A stretch of 64,000 nucleotides of DNA from Undaria pinnatifida. Taxonomy: Eukaryota; Sar; Phaeophyceae; Laminariales; Alariaceae. Where the stretch lies: positions 14,859,453-14,923,452 of the forward strand of contig JABAKD010000029.1 of the NCBI GenBank assembly GCA_012845835.1. The letters run 5' to 3'. Shown here piece after piece: positions 12,401 through 27,400 of the stretch. A program made the translations under genes and the position numbers. Below the pieces are notes generated by a model. The model saw only the letters and a program-made list of their open reading frames with translations, searched no databases and was not told where the DNA came from. Numbering within the stretch: the stretch's first letter is position 1; the number at the start of each line of letters is the position of its first letter.

Positions 12401-15400
12401 TCAATCCTCTTAGCTATGCGACGCGACGATCCAATGCTACCTACGAATAGGTACGATATGTGCGTGGTTGCGTGCTGTCTTCAGCTATGCGACGCGACGC
12501 TCAAACACTACCTTCAAAGAGGTATGTGTGTTGTTACGTGATGCCTTCAAATTACACCGTTCTTTCTATCCAACACTATTAATTGCACACATACTTTTAC
12601 CTAGACTACTTAAAATACGTCACCTGTGAGCTCGATCAATGCAAGGGTCAATGCTTATCCTTGATACTCATTTTTGCAAGCTGCGCGATACTCCAGCCGC
12701 GCGATTTTCCAGATATATTACGCACTTTTTGTAACATGTATGAGTCCCCTCGATGCTGACAGGGTCAACACAGGGCACTTTTACCAAGAGCGATTCCGGT
12801 CTACAATTACTCGAATCATTCCATAATCATTCCATCAATCAATCTAATCATTCCATCATTATGCGCACTGATATTTTTTAACCCGTATATATGGAGACGG
12901 ACAAAATCTGACACTAGTATTACCCGCATGGTGTTTCGTGAAGCCTTCTAGCACCGCACTCTCTACATGGAGACAAAACGTAAGTAAGAGTCGACTAGGA
13001 AAAATCTGGGAGTTGAAAATGTGTTACATGAAAACTTCCACGCAACCCGCCGTACTCCCTTGGGGCCTCAAAGGGGAAAAAATGCCGAAATAATTTGACG
13101 AAAACAGCGGTATCGGTGAATCACACGAAGCAGCCCTTCCTGCCGGGTAGAGGGTGTTCTCACACGTGTGTCCCCCTAATAGTGGAACACTAGCGTGTTC
13201 ACAGCGCAACGGTAGGACCTGTACGACACACGCACCGCATCCTTATAATATTAGTAGTATATTATTATAAAAATTAAAATACACTCCAGCTGTGAGATCG
13301 AAGATAATTATGTACGATGATACTGCTGAAGCCTCTCCCTCAACGGTTGACAACATTGCAAACCTCCTGTTTATGGTCTATGTACTATAAGATCAAGTTC
13401 AAAGGGTTTAGGGTGCTGCGTGTCAAGCGTTAACCCCTTTGCAACTGGAAACCCGTTTTTGGGGACAAAATTACTTGGCTTTAGTATAGGGAGGGATTCG
13501 GGGGCTCTAAAGGGGTTAAGTTCTCGCCCATCCTTCATCATGCTAGAGAGATAAAAAAACGACGCGGTCAAAACTATGAAGCAAATTCCCTCTTGCAACA
13601 TCTACGGGAGTCACATAATACTCACGTAATATTCAAAAAATATTCAAAAGAGTCCACTGTTTGCGTTAACCCCTTTACAGCTGGAACCCCCTTTTGGGGA
13701 CAAAATTACTTGGAATTAGTATATGGAGGGGTTTGGGGGCTCTAAAGGGGTTCAAGAAATCCAATCTAAAAATTCGAGCGAATAATACCGCCGAGCGAAC
13801 TTTGAAGGAAGAATTTGCCAAAAACGGCATGAAAATTCCAATTTTAAGTGAACGATTTAGAGTGAACTTCCATCAATAACGACCAGATCATACGATTGGC
13901 CTACCACCACCAGGCACAACGGTACAACAATCAGAGGGCACGAGTGCACAACCCACACGGCAGCACACAGCAGATACTCATCGCTGTGCGCTGTGCTTGG
14001 CAGCGGTTGACACAACCCAACATTGATGCGGAGGCACCACAGACTAGATGGGGAAGCATAGCGCGTACGTGCAACCTCAGGGGTAGGTGGTGCTAGTGAG
14101 TAGTGAGCCAGCGCTCCCGCGCTCTCTACGATGTGACCTCGTTCTCTGCTGCGGCGTGAAGCCGTATTCGGTGCTGTCAACCACCGTCGCTATCCCACAA
14201 CGCTGTCACCGAAGCCGCCACCGCCACCGCCACCCACGCCGCAGGGCCGCCGCCGCCGCTACTGCTGCTGCTGCTGTGCGGCGGCTGTTGTGCTGCGGCT
14301 GCGGTTGGTGTCTCCTGCGTTTTTTTCTAAAAATATTATTAAAAAACTGGCTGTTCTGTTGTGGAGATGATCGTGATGATCGAGCCAGGCCGAGCTGCTG
14401 TGCCGCAACTCATCTGGCGAGGCCATCGCCACCGCCGCCTCCGCCCCCGCCGCTACTGCTGCGGCTGCGGCTGCGGCTGCGGTGCTGCTACTGCGCTGCT
14501 GCTGCTGCTGCCGTGCTGCTGTTGTGCTGCTGTTTGTCTGATGGTGTTGTGCTGGGCCTGCCCCTGTTGGTGAGTCTAGGTGCTACCGCACCATGTCTAG
14601 ATTCAAAATTTGATGTTGCCTCCCTGCTCCCCGCCTGTGGTATTGAGGCCGTGTACAAGAACGCCTTTTCTGCGGTTCGTCCACCGCAAACACAACCAAA
14701 AGCATGCCGGAGTGAATCTGGCCTTTCTCTAGCATGGCGAAATAACTTTTAGTGAATTATTTTATAACGCGAACACTCGAGCAACACATTTTTCCCCCCT
14801 GGGATATTCTTCCACTCGAGTGACTAGAGCCTGTCCTGTGACCACGGACTTGATATTATGCGGGTTAATGTGAGAACAACAACGTCGAGATACGCATCCG
14901 TACACAACGGCAGCTGCTAGCAGCTTGCTCTACCGGCTGGAGTAGTAACGGAGACTGCCGGTAGGGAGAACTCGCGCGGTCGCTATCACGGCAACTCAAG
15001 GACGCGCCAGCTACGCATGTAGCGTTGGATTGCAAATGCAGTGGAGTTGAATCGACACACGACATGTACGAAATACGTGGAAGTGCGATGTAAGTTTTGC
15101 CAACTTTGGTTAATTTTTGTTAATATTTGTTCATTCTTGTTAATTTTCGTTTGTTTTTGGCTAATTTCCCCCATCCTCGCGAGGGTAAGAAAAGGAGAAG
15201 AAAAAAAAAGAAAAGCATCTGTAGAAACGAGCGGCCGGTGTATCACGAAGCTTCGAAAGATGAACACCGACAGTTGAACTTATGTAACTCAGCTGACGTG
15301 TTATAATTAAAATAGCTTCATCAACTAACACCACTGCTGTCCATCTACTGCACAATAAATCACAGGCAGTCAACTCATGAACTGAAAAGTAACATTTACA

Positions 15401-18400
15401 ACTGCACCGGCGGCTTGGGCACTAAATACTTGAAAATAGTGAAGGAAAAAAATACAGTAAGCAAAATAAAAGTACGACATGCCATGACCACGACACAAAA
15501 AATACGAGGTACAGCACTACAGGATACTTTCGAAGAAACAGGGATCCTGGCACAGCCTTTGACTTCGTACGCTGGAAAAGGCGCGTTTACGTTTCGGTCT
15601 ACACAAACTTCAAGATAACGGCGTGAGGATTTCATATTTTCTGGAAAATCTCCGTCGTCACTGTTGTTTCTGAGTATCATTTGATATGCGCGGTGTACTG
15701 CTGTATATACACTTGCTAACATGCCGATGATACGTGTTGGTGCGGGGTTTTCTGCCTTGTCCGTGGGCAAAAAAAAAGGCTTCGAACCTGCTATAGGAAG
15801 CGCGAAGAGATAACTCACAGCAGTATTTTGATCAAGCATACAAAGAAATGACAGCGCGTCAGCTGTCAGGACGATGACTGGAAACTCACCCATCTATGCA
15901 AGCTGCGGTTTTATGAACAGCTCACGTCCCAAGTCATCCAATAAAGAAAAACCAAGCCATCGTACATGATTATCATATGCAGTACAGTAGTAAACAGGTC
16001 ATATAATCGTATATTCCGGTCGCCCCGGTGGCGTATCAGGTTATCCTGGTATAGGTCAGTTTCGTGAGTTCGAATCCCCCCGGGTGCATACTCGTATATA
16101 TTCGTGGGGTGCACAAATTGACTTGCGGAAAGCGCAATAGCGTGAGTTAGCAACACTCGATGAAAAATCGACGAGCAGTGGGATTGCTGAACCGTATGCG
16201 CGATAAATTGAAGGACCGGGGGAAAGAAGGGACGACACCCGTGACCACGGCTTTTGTCCAGAACCTGGAAAGTAAAAGTGTGCGAAAAGAAAGAAAAAAA
16301 AAATACATATATATATATACGAATATTATCGTACTCATACGAATGATATTGAGTACTACGTATCGTGTGACTGATCCGATATGATAATATCGTATATATA
16401 TATACTACTAAAACTATCAGTATAAAAGTATGCTACACATGTGCGCGTGGTTCAGTTCAGGGGCGGGTGCGACAAGAAACAAAATCCCCAACAAAAAAAG
16501 CATCCAGCATAGTCTACAGCCCCACCAGCCACCAGCAAACGGTCTCATCAAAATGATTTCCTTTCCTTTTATTTTCCCCGTGACAGGCGTCGCGTCACCC
16601 ACGTGTAGCGCACGCAGCTTGCCGACATGATTCATACTGAACTATTGAACGCACAGCTATGATAGACGTCTTGTATTTTCACATCCACAGAAACCTAACA
16701 AAAAAAAGGGAATTAAGAGAGACAGGCTGGTATTTCCACGAGTACATGAAATTTGTCGGAGACGCCAAACTTCAGCTATAGCAGAACGCATCCTCTTCAG
16801 TAAGAAACCCAGCCTGGGTAATTTTTTCTGTTTCTCATTAGGTCTCCTGTACTGTACCTAGTGTACTCGTACGGATTAATACAACAATAAAAAAAGGTAC
16901 ACCTCAGAGAGCGGCAGCACCTGTGGCACCAGCACAGCATTCACACAATGCGACGACACTGGTATGACGGTATGACGATACGACGGTACGACACTATCAA
17001 CAAACCAAAGCTACGTACGGTCTCGTAATATCATTCATACCATCATACCCCCTTTTTCCACTACCAGTTTGAGCCACTCGTACGAGTGACGTGACTCTGT
17101 GCCTCACTGCCTACAAGTGACGTGACTCTGCACACCGCTGGCAAAACGAAATCGCTTTATTAATAGCTCGCCCTTCGTTTTGGTCGTTTCGCGCAGGGTA
17201 GCTAATTATAATCATTCCGTTGCGGATCAATATCGCCAACACAAAAAATAGCACCACAAGCTAAGAACGCAGGGATCAAGAGGGTCACTCGAGCCAAGGG
17301 ATACCGAGCCCCTGCTGCAAAAGATGGCCCCCCATAACCCCCCCACACACACACCGTACGAGTACCGTTGTTGGCTAGTACTGTACTGGTATCTGGGAAA
17401 TACTGGTGTCAAGGAAATACTGGTGTCAAGTAAATACTAGTGTATATACAGAAATCTGGGCGCGTGCGAAAGAGGGCAATATACACAAAACTATATTCAC
17501 AGCCTGCATTTTTTATGCCGTCATACCTGAGGGCTAACTACCGGTGTTCATGTACCCACTACTACCCACTATGTACCCACCATGTACCCACCATGTACCC
17601 ACCATGTACCCACCATGTACCCACCAAGTACCCACCACAACTACAGTCACAGGTGAGGTGGCTTCTCCATCCGGAGTAAACATGATGCCATTCATACACA
17701 TTTATACTCGTATTTTCTTACAGTATTTCCTACCAGTATTATGTGCCAGGTTGAGGCTTGCTCACCTCTATTCGCTTGCAGTACCAGCCCTTCCACAAGT
17801 GACGCTCGACGTTTTTTCCTACTACTCAGCTACGTACTCAAGTATAAACGCCAGTAATTCGTACCAGTATTTCGTGCCAGTATTTTAAACCAGTATTTTG
17901 TGCCAGTTTGACTGTTCTTCAACTCTTTTTCTGTCGATTGTCAGTTTTTTCTACCAGCATTTAGGCCCAGTATGTGTATTCCTCACCTCTATTCGCTTGT
18001 AGTAACAGTTCTTCCACAAGAGAAGCTCGACGTCCTTCGCCGCGCAGAACTCCGGATCGACGGTAAGGATCTCGCTGTACCCGGCCCGAATCTCCCCTCG
18101 CAACCCTTGCACCTGTATTTTACAGTCGCATCGTCAACGCGTTAAAGGTATAAGGTACAAGGTACAAGGTACAGGGTGTAAGGTACAAGGTACAAGGTAC
18201 AAGGTACAAGTTATAAGGTACATGTTACAAGGTACAAGGTATAAGGTACATGGTACAAGGTACAAGGTATAAGGTACAAGGTATAAGGTACATGGTAAAA
18301 GGTACAAGGTACAATGTAAAAGGTGCAAGGTACAAGGTACAAGGTACAAAGGTACATGGAACAAGGTACAAGGTACAAGGTACAAGGTACAAGGTACAAG

Positions 18401-21400
18401 GTTCGAAGTCAAAACTACCAGACTACGTACAACAACCATGATCGAGGATCCCGCTGTAACCCGTCCGAATCTAACCTCGCAAGCCTCGGAAGCCTTGCAC
18501 CTGGCTTTTACAATCGTGATTAGCACCATCAGCACGTTCAAGGTAGAAGGTAGAAGGTATAAGTGACAGCGTAGAATGTACAAGGAAGGTATCAGGTAAC
18601 CCAATCTCCCTTCGCAAGCCTTGCACAATCAAAAACACCATCAACATGTTAAAGGTGCAAGGTACAAGGCACAAGGTACAAGGTCGAAGGTTAAAAATAT
18701 ACCGATCATCGTCTCGAGGACCATCACGGATCTTGCTGGAAAATTGGCACCTGGCTTGCAGTTTATCGCGAGGTTATTGTGCTCCCCGTGCAGGGTCTGG
18801 CAAGTAGTCGCAACGGGCAAGACCTATAGAGCAAGGCCCACGCCGCTGCCTGCGCCGTTTCGCCGAGCCGCGCAGGGGGCATCAAAACCCATGTGTGCAT
18901 GTCTCTTCTCGCTCTGCTGCTGTGCTACTGCATCACACATTGCCCTGCAGGCTCAGTACTTGTGGCAGTCACGGTACAACAGCAGTCGTGTTGTGAGCTC
19001 TATCCCTTGTGACAGCTACAGACGGTGCTTCTGCGTGTATGTGTACTGCGTGCGGTTCTATTCGACAAAGGTATGTGTGTGCGTGGAGCGTGTACTACTA
19101 TGTGTGCGTGGAGCGTGTACTGTCACAATCAGTATAGAGCAGCAGCACAGCAGCAGCAGTACAACGCCAGCCGTGTTTCAAGCTCTTGCCTTTGTGCCAG
19201 TAGTCACGGTGTGTATAAGAGCGGTTGAGGCACACAGCAAAGGATAAAACCGTCACATTATTACATGATTAACACGTCCAATGCAACAATCAAGCACACA
19301 CAGCAGTCGGATCTCATGCCATGTATACGAATCATACAGCACCCCATCCTTATAATTGGAACGCCTCTGTTCCCCCTTTCCCCCGGGATACCAAGTCAAC
19401 CCAATCCCGAAGGGAACATTGTAATACATACCTGGTAAAATGTACACCATCATCGACCGCGATGTAAAATAATAACGCGTCCGAATCTCACCTCGCAAAC
19501 GTTGCACTTGCACCTGGTTTGTACAATCACAAGCAAGATCACAATCACCGCCACCACACCACCACCACGTCACCAAACGTTCTCACGAAGTATCTATTCA
19601 AGTCTTCAACGTTGAAGGTCCAAGGTTGACGGTTAAAAAGAAAAATGGCACCGTCACCACGTAAACATGAACGCGTATCATAGTAGTACATATATCATGT
19701 AATACGAGTACGTAAGATGATACCAGGTACCAGGTACACAACACCGCGATTGCGGCGATTACAATGACAACATGACGACTATGAGTAGACGATTACCGTC
19801 GGAATCTATATGGCCAACACGACAGACCAAAAAAACGTCACACCATATTACAAGAGTACCAACACGACTGACCCAAAAAACGTAAAACCATATTACAAGA
19901 GTGCCCAAGTAGTGTACCACCCCGAGAGAAGCCAACTTATATGGTCTTACCTCTACTACGGTCATATTTTTTACCACTCCGTACTGCAAAAACGATCCAA
20001 TGCTGATTTCCACCACTTTTTTTTTTTCTCGTGACAAGCCGATATACCTGGCCTAAACTTCCAAAAAAGCACTAAACTCGATGGTCTTAAAATGGTCTTA
20101 AAATGGTCTTAAAATGGGTGCACACCACTAAACCACGATAGTAGAGTATACTCAGGCATTCAGGGCCATGGGCTACGCATGATACTGGGCAGCAATTATC
20201 ATGTCACGTGGGGTGGGGGAAAACGTCATGCGTTGTCAGTAAGGTCAGAATCTCCATCTTCCGCACTGCACCCACGTCACGTTCCGGGGACGCCAATTCT
20301 AGAATCTAGAATCCAATCAATTTTGCAACAATGTATGGAATATTACCCAGGTTTTTGGGGTAACACTTGTTGGAATTAGTGAAGGACTATGTTCCCAGTA
20401 ATAAAAGGGTTACAGGGCTGGGCCGTGGCCCACCACATGAAAAAACGATCCAACCGCATCGGCCCAAGACAAGCCCTGCCCTGCAACTTCAAGAATTGTA
20501 CCCACGTCTTTCGGGACAACCAACTTGTAATTCGTGGAGGATTATGTTGGCGGTACATAGGAAAATGATTAATAACCCCTTTACAACTGGAAACCCGTGT
20601 TTAAATTGGTACAAGACAAAATACTTGGAATTAGTTTAGGGAGGTTTGGGGCTCTAAAGGGGCATTTGCGGGTACAGCAGTGGTCGCCGTTCGCAGTGGT
20701 CGTGAAAAACGAAACCGATTGGTTGCATCATCAAAGTTTACATACATCGTCTATTAATAGTCATGCACCTATTTGACGTACAGCAGTAGAGGCCCCTCCA
20801 TAGAGCCGGTTTTTGTAGTGCCGGTTGCCCGCCATAGTGCCGGCGAAATCGGTCGGCACAGATGGGAACAACCAGTAGTGTCAGTATGCGGAGTAGTACC
20901 GGTTGACGCTACAGTGCCGGTATTTCCCTCTACAGTGCACACACCGGCACTAGAGGGGCCACGACTCTATCGCCAACCAAAGGTGGAGGTTGGACGACAA
21001 AATCTGGGGTTTGTGGAGCGGATGTTTATAGTAGGCGTGTTCGATTAGGGGACACTTCTTTGGATAGAGCGAGCGAGTAAGGTGTAAGGTTGAGGTTGAG
21101 CTCGTGCTCACAAGGCAGACACGATGGGTACTCCAGAAGAGAAGTCCACGGTCGAGTATACAAAGCTGGTCGATAACCGACTATTACTATGAATACCAGA
21201 AACCACGACGACAGCTGAGGACCGACGCTTGAGATATACCAGCACCGGGTACCCGGTGTACTATTTACGCGGTACTACTCAGTATCCGCGAGCGGGGCAA
21301 CCTCGATTAGCTTGAGCTTTTTAGTCTGCAACACCTGAGCATTGAGCGCAAGCTAATGACCACTATCCCTTACCTTATGCCTGAGCGAAATGTCGTACTG

Positions 21401-24400
21401 CTGTCTCGGTATTTCTACGCAACGGCATCATGAGCACACCAGCATCCGTCCTTATTGCACTATTAATACGAAATTAGTACAGCAGCAATATACCTGGTAC
21501 GTCATTCGGGATCCCTCAAGCTGTACGTAGATCGCTGGAAATTTCGGTTTCGGAAAATAGCCGATACTATCAAAAAGTGTACCTGGTATACAATTTCGTA
21601 TACTTGTATAATATCATCCATCATGAAGATTGGTACGTAATATAAATAACATCATATGATATACAAGGAAGCCAGAGCACGACACAGCAGCAGCACCTCC
21701 GGTGCATGCGACTCTCATTATGCAATACCACAAAACTTAAAAACTACGCACGTGGGAATAAAAAACGTAAGAGGTGTGTCCAATATAACTGACTTTTAGT
21801 GTGCAGCAGTACAGCAGTACTAAACTTTGGATAAACCACTACGTCAACATGGAGGGTTGCATGTTGAATAATGATTACGCCAGCAAATCACTATGGAGCG
21901 TAAACTACTGCTGTACGTAAACATTTGATACACCAGAAAATACATGTGGAGGGTTGCATATCGCACACATACCTGGTATCTGATTGAATATGGGGCACAG
22001 CAGCAAATCAATGTGAGAGCTGCACCATATATATTGGATACACAAGAAAATCAATAAAGTGGGAAATATTGAACATTGGAATCAGTATCGGGAGGCGAAT
22101 ACTAAATATTGGGGAAAACAGCAAAACAAAGAAGGCTACTACAGCAGTATCGAAAAAAATATTGGACACACCCGCAATTCAATACGGAGAGCTGGACATT
22201 TGAGCATTGAATACACCAGCATGGAGACTTGCATGTTGAATATTCGAACACTGAGAGTTGGATACTGGACATTCATTTCGTACACCAGCGCACAGACCGC
22301 CAAATCACCCATCGACTATATATGGCACGAGAATCACATCATATGGCATCGACAATAACAAACACAAAAATATCATACCAGGTACCTGGTAGCACAACAG
22401 CAGCAGTCCACACCAAGTGCAATATTCCCATTATATTCTGTGTTCCAAGCACAAAGGCGGCGGGGACACTACGACCTGACAACTTCATCGCTTATTCATA
22501 CTTCAGTACCACCTCCTACCGTGACGAAGGAAAAATCTCACTTTCATCCGACTTCTCCCGCCAGCCTGAGATTTTAACTTCTCATTTACCTGGTATACAT
22601 TCATGTCAAGACAATCTTGGAGCCTGTATTTTCATCGCTGGCAACTTCCTATTTCTTAGCGCCCTCATAACATGCGGTATTGAGCGAGGCCTGTTTCTTC
22701 ACCACGGACCCACGATAGACTTATGATATCACCTGTGAAGTGTGGGTTTCGACGATGGACGGAAGCTTTCACACGTCAGACGAATGAAATGCCTATTGAT
22801 CGATAAACGATCTATAGATTATCTGTGTCTTTCGAGGCAACAGATCTCTGGTGTATATGATCCGCATAGCCTATAGATATACCATGTTATCGGATGAGAG
22901 CCTTATGATCCGAACGGTCCACCGTAGCACATGCTTCCCAGGGTCGGATATGTACTCCTGATACACAGATACAGCGCAACATATGTAACGCGACGACAGA
23001 TAAATCCCAGATCACGACCTATATGATTCATATCACGATCTGCATTATTTAGATCACGATCTACATGATGTAGATCGTGATATAGATTAGGTAGATCACG
23101 ACCTAGATTACTTGGAGCACGATCTATATGATGTAAGTCACGATCTAGGTTACCTAGATCACGACCTAGACGATCTAGATCACGACCTAGATGATCACCT
23201 AGTCACCTACTGTAGATCGTGATCTGTCCGATGTATGCAACATTTTTTGGGACACAGGCACCGAGAAACGAGGCGCGCTCTCACAGTAGTAGCATATCCG
23301 TTTTTTCGTGTGAGCGCGCAGCACTATAAACACTGTACAACACGCAACTTAACAAACAATTCAACACACTTTCTTCTTTTTTTTCTTCTTTTCTTTTTTT
23401 TCCTCACACTTTTACTTTCCAGCTTCTGGACAAGCCGTGGTCACAGGTGACATCCCTTCTCCCCCCCGGTTCTTGCCTTCAATTTTTATCGCGCATAGGG
23501 TTCAGCAATCCCACTGCTCGTCGAGTTTTTATCAAGCGTTGCTAACCCACGCTCTCGCGTTTTCCGCAAGTCAATTTGTGCGCAAGAAAAAGTCCCAACG
23601 AATTTATACGAGTATATGCACTTGGGGGGGCTCGAGCTTACGAAACTGACCTATACCAGGCTCCAGGATAACCTGATACGCCACCGGGGCGACCGGCACT
23701 GGCCCACCCCCGCGGACGAATTCCAAAGGTGATTTTCCCCACAACAACTGGGATTAGCGCAAACGCCGACCAACGCATTTATGAGAAAGATCTCGAGATC
23801 TTCCCAGAGCCGCTAAGTTCGTTGCGTGTACCTCCCGGTGTTCGAGATCATCGGCTCTGAAATCCATCCGAAGGGGTGTGTTATCTCAGGTGTTGAGGTT
23901 TCTCCCGGGGCCGCTATTTATCGTGGTGCGTGCCCTCGTGGTTGGGAGAACATCGGCTGGGAAGTTCATGTCAGGGGGGGGTGTTATCTCGCGTGTTACG
24001 CTCTAGTATTTCGTGCTGCGCGCGAGTCCGACAATCCTACAAGCCATTGCACGGTAGTCATACAAGTCCTTGCATTGTGCGTACTCGCGCAAGTGCTTTG
24101 CATTTGTAACGTCAACTATCAATCATCACATAATCGTCACAGGTTTTCGACACCGTTTCCCCTTCAAGTCTCAAACGGGGTAACTTAAAGTTAACCACCG
24201 TATAAACCTTCTTCCCTTTTGGGAGCTTTAGAGGCGAAAAGAGATTTCAACAACGACCGACCTAAACGCAGAGAATCGGCGACACATACACCGCTGAGCG
24301 TCTCTGCCATACTGCGAGTACTATCGGGAGTAATCTCCATTTAGTACCGGAACTACGCGGCAGGTTTCCCATACTCGCAAGAGGCTAAGGGTCCTGCAAA

Positions 24401-27400
24401 ACACGTCCTGCACGACACGTCCGCTTTGCGGTTATGAAGAACCAGCCAGCAGAGTATTCCCGGAAGCAGCGGCATAGCATCCTCCGGCTCCCCCTACAAG
24501 TGCAGGACGGGCCGCCAAAACAGTGCCTGCCGGTCGTTGGTGGTCGACTTCAATCATACACGTCTGCCCAGGCTAACCCGACCCCAAATCTACGCCTGGC
24601 CGTAACTTCGCCCCTTTGGGGGGCTCATGTCGGTTGGGGCGGCTGCGCAGTTCCGCAGCGCATCAAGATGACATTTTCCCAAAGACAAACAGGCGGTTTA
24701 AAACCCAGCCTCGACCACTCAGATCACAGCAGTCCTGCAGAATTGTTTTTGCGTGGCCGTCCTGCATATAGGGCGAGTCTGCGCTGCAAGGAGTTGTACA
24801 AAACGCCTGAGGCATGATGCCACCCGCACCGCAGATCGCACCGCTCTTCCCGGACTCCAAACACAACCACCCAAAATCCAAGAAGCGCGATGTTATCGAA
24901 CCGTATAAGAAGAACGCGTAGCAGCACAAGCACCATCATGCCGTGCGCGCATCATACATCTCCCCGCCGTTGCACTTTAAACGCACCCCTTCTCTCAGCG
25001 GCCCGGGCTATATATATGGTGTGATCCATGTCGCGATCCTCACTTTTTTTCGGCGTTTTTTTCCCCCTGAATTTTTCAGACGGGGTTAATACACGGCCGG
25101 CGAGACCGGCCTTCTGAAGTTGTTATCGATTTACCTGGGTCCTGAAACGATGTTATTCACATCAGGGCTATAATTCGGCTGACTAATAAGTCGCCGACTA
25201 GCTACTACGAAGTTGGCTAGGTTTAACAGAAAATTGCATCGGTGTCAGGTATCCCCATACGGGTGTCCTGGTTTTTAGGTAGGCTCGTTTGGTGCAACAA
25301 CAGTATTGACCCGAAATTCGTCGAACTCACGGCTGACGTCCTTAAAATATGTTTATATAAAATGCCTTCTGTGTGTAAACCATAGCTACAAAGCGCCTCT
25401 GGGGCGGATTTCCGAACCTCTTTCCTCCCAAGCGAGGGGAGGAGCTAAAGGGGAGGAGGAGGGGGCCCAATGAAAAGGCTAACGTTAGAAACATATCGTC
25501 GAGATCTGCCCATATACGCACTGATATACGCACTGCTTGGTGTGTGCACTCTCTCCGTTGGCAAGTAAATCAAAACGGAAATTCGTCCGGCGTGGCTGGT
25601 GTTTTACGTAGCGTGTTGCACACGTTACACGATATATACGGTGTGTTTCCCGGCATGTATGTAGCACTAGTGGTACGAAGTATACGGAGACACTACCAGG
25701 AAGCGACGGAAACGCTACGGAGATGTTACGGAGATGCTACGGAGACAACCCTGAACAGACCCTCACAAGCAGAACCTTATACCTGTAGCTGAACGATGTG
25801 TGCGACACGGGACGGACGACCACTTCCCCGAAACCCATGCCAAAACCCTCGTATTAGACTGAAACCCTAACCCTAACCGTAAGTGTGGTAAGTGGTATGT
25901 AACCTGAACCCGAAGTGATATACCAGGTAGGCGTGTATGTATGGACAAGGTATTTAACGTAGGACAAGGCAGCTCGACGAGTGACGACTCAAGACTGATA
26001 ACTCCCACCAACCCTGGCCTACCGGTGCTGCTGTTGTCAACTACCGGTACCACTCTACTGCACCTGCCAGACAATGGTCTGGCATCTCACACTATCTTAC
26101 AGTACCAAGATGTGGTTAGGTTCTTATTGCGAGCGATCCGAAAGTAAACCCTCAGTTACTTTAGTTCACTATGCGTCCACGGCTGATGTTATGTTATTTC
26201 CATAAAAAAATTAAGTATCGAAGCTGCTACCCTGGTATGAAATAACAGGTGCACCACGTAAGTGGCGTACTGCAATAGTTAATCCAAGTGAAAACAATAC
26301 TTCAAAGGAGGTGGAAGGTGGACGGAGATGATCCCCTACCCCTCTCAGAAATGACGGGAAAGGGGCAAGCGTCAAGCGGTCGGTCAGTCGAGGTTATCTG
26401 TCAAGGCCTTTCCATCTGTCTAGACGGGCTGTCCCCTACCCCCCTGGTAGAAAAAGCCTATATTTTTCTGAGCATGAAAACCCCTTTTTTCTACATGTTT
26501 TCAACAATACGGCAAAGCGGTTGCCTAAAACAGGGATTTTATAACTAATTTTCAAGGACGTCAGCCGTGAGTTCGATGAATTTCAGGTCAATACTCATCT
26601 TTGCAAGCTGCGTTGTTGGTACTCGTAATATACTATATGGGTGAGTTTTAATTGGGAGGTGTCCTATTTTTGTTATTGTTTCCTCGGGGTGCGGCCGTCA
26701 AGGCTTCCTGTCAAGGTGCTTGCCTTGACAGCCTTGACAGCGCCTGTCTACGGGTGAAAATGCCATTTCCTGAATTCTACTTACCCCTCTGGCCACGAAA
26801 AACTAAAGCAGCAAACCACTTGTACATATTGGTGATGAGGTATTGGTGGTGCTGTGCTACCTTTACCGCGCGGAGGGGTCTAGTGGCGAGTCACCAGTTG
26901 CAGTTGCCGTCGTGTACTGCTACGACATGATGTGATAAAAGCTTAAAAGTATCGGTGCATTTCCTGGCCAACGGACATTAAGTCGAAGAAAAGTCCTCTA
27001 CGAGCAGAAATCTCTAGTCATGTCTCTCGTCGCTCTGCTGCCAATATGAAGGCCTTCAAAGAAATTAATTAACCGTTTTGGGAGCCATGCATAGCGTTTG
27101 CCCATGCATAGCGATGCGATGGGCATGCATATCGACCAAAAACACGACGGGTGTGGTCTAACCAAGAGTCTAATAATACCACAGCAGTAGTTTCAGTAAG
27201 AGTGTACGACTCTATTAATAGTACCGGTATGGTGTACTGGCTATCGCACAGCTGCTTTAACCTCTTCAGAGCCCCCATATCCCTCCCTATACTAAATCCA
27301 AGTAAGTTTGTTCCCCAAAAGGGTTCCCAGTGGTGAAGGCGTTCACCCCTTTGGAGCCCCCAAACCCCTCCCAGTACAAATTCCAAGTAGTTTGTCCCCA

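Noticed and set aside
14087..14752. 221-codon plus frame in intron 2
   Set aside because: Arg/Cys/Leu runs come from GCC and CTG trinucleotide repeats. No domain, and antisense to the host gene.
18134..18628. Minus frame of 164 codons with repeated VPCTLYL
   Set aside because: Translation of the 7-bp GGTACAA satellite. It overlaps the duplicated edge of exon 2 in the wrong frame.
22229..22726. 165-codon plus frame in intron 1
   Set aside because: No domain. It contains the enriched TACCTGGTA words and lies antisense in an intron.
25866..25885. CCCTAACCCTAACC telomere-like sequence
   Set aside because: Only about two units, with no array or subtelomeric context.
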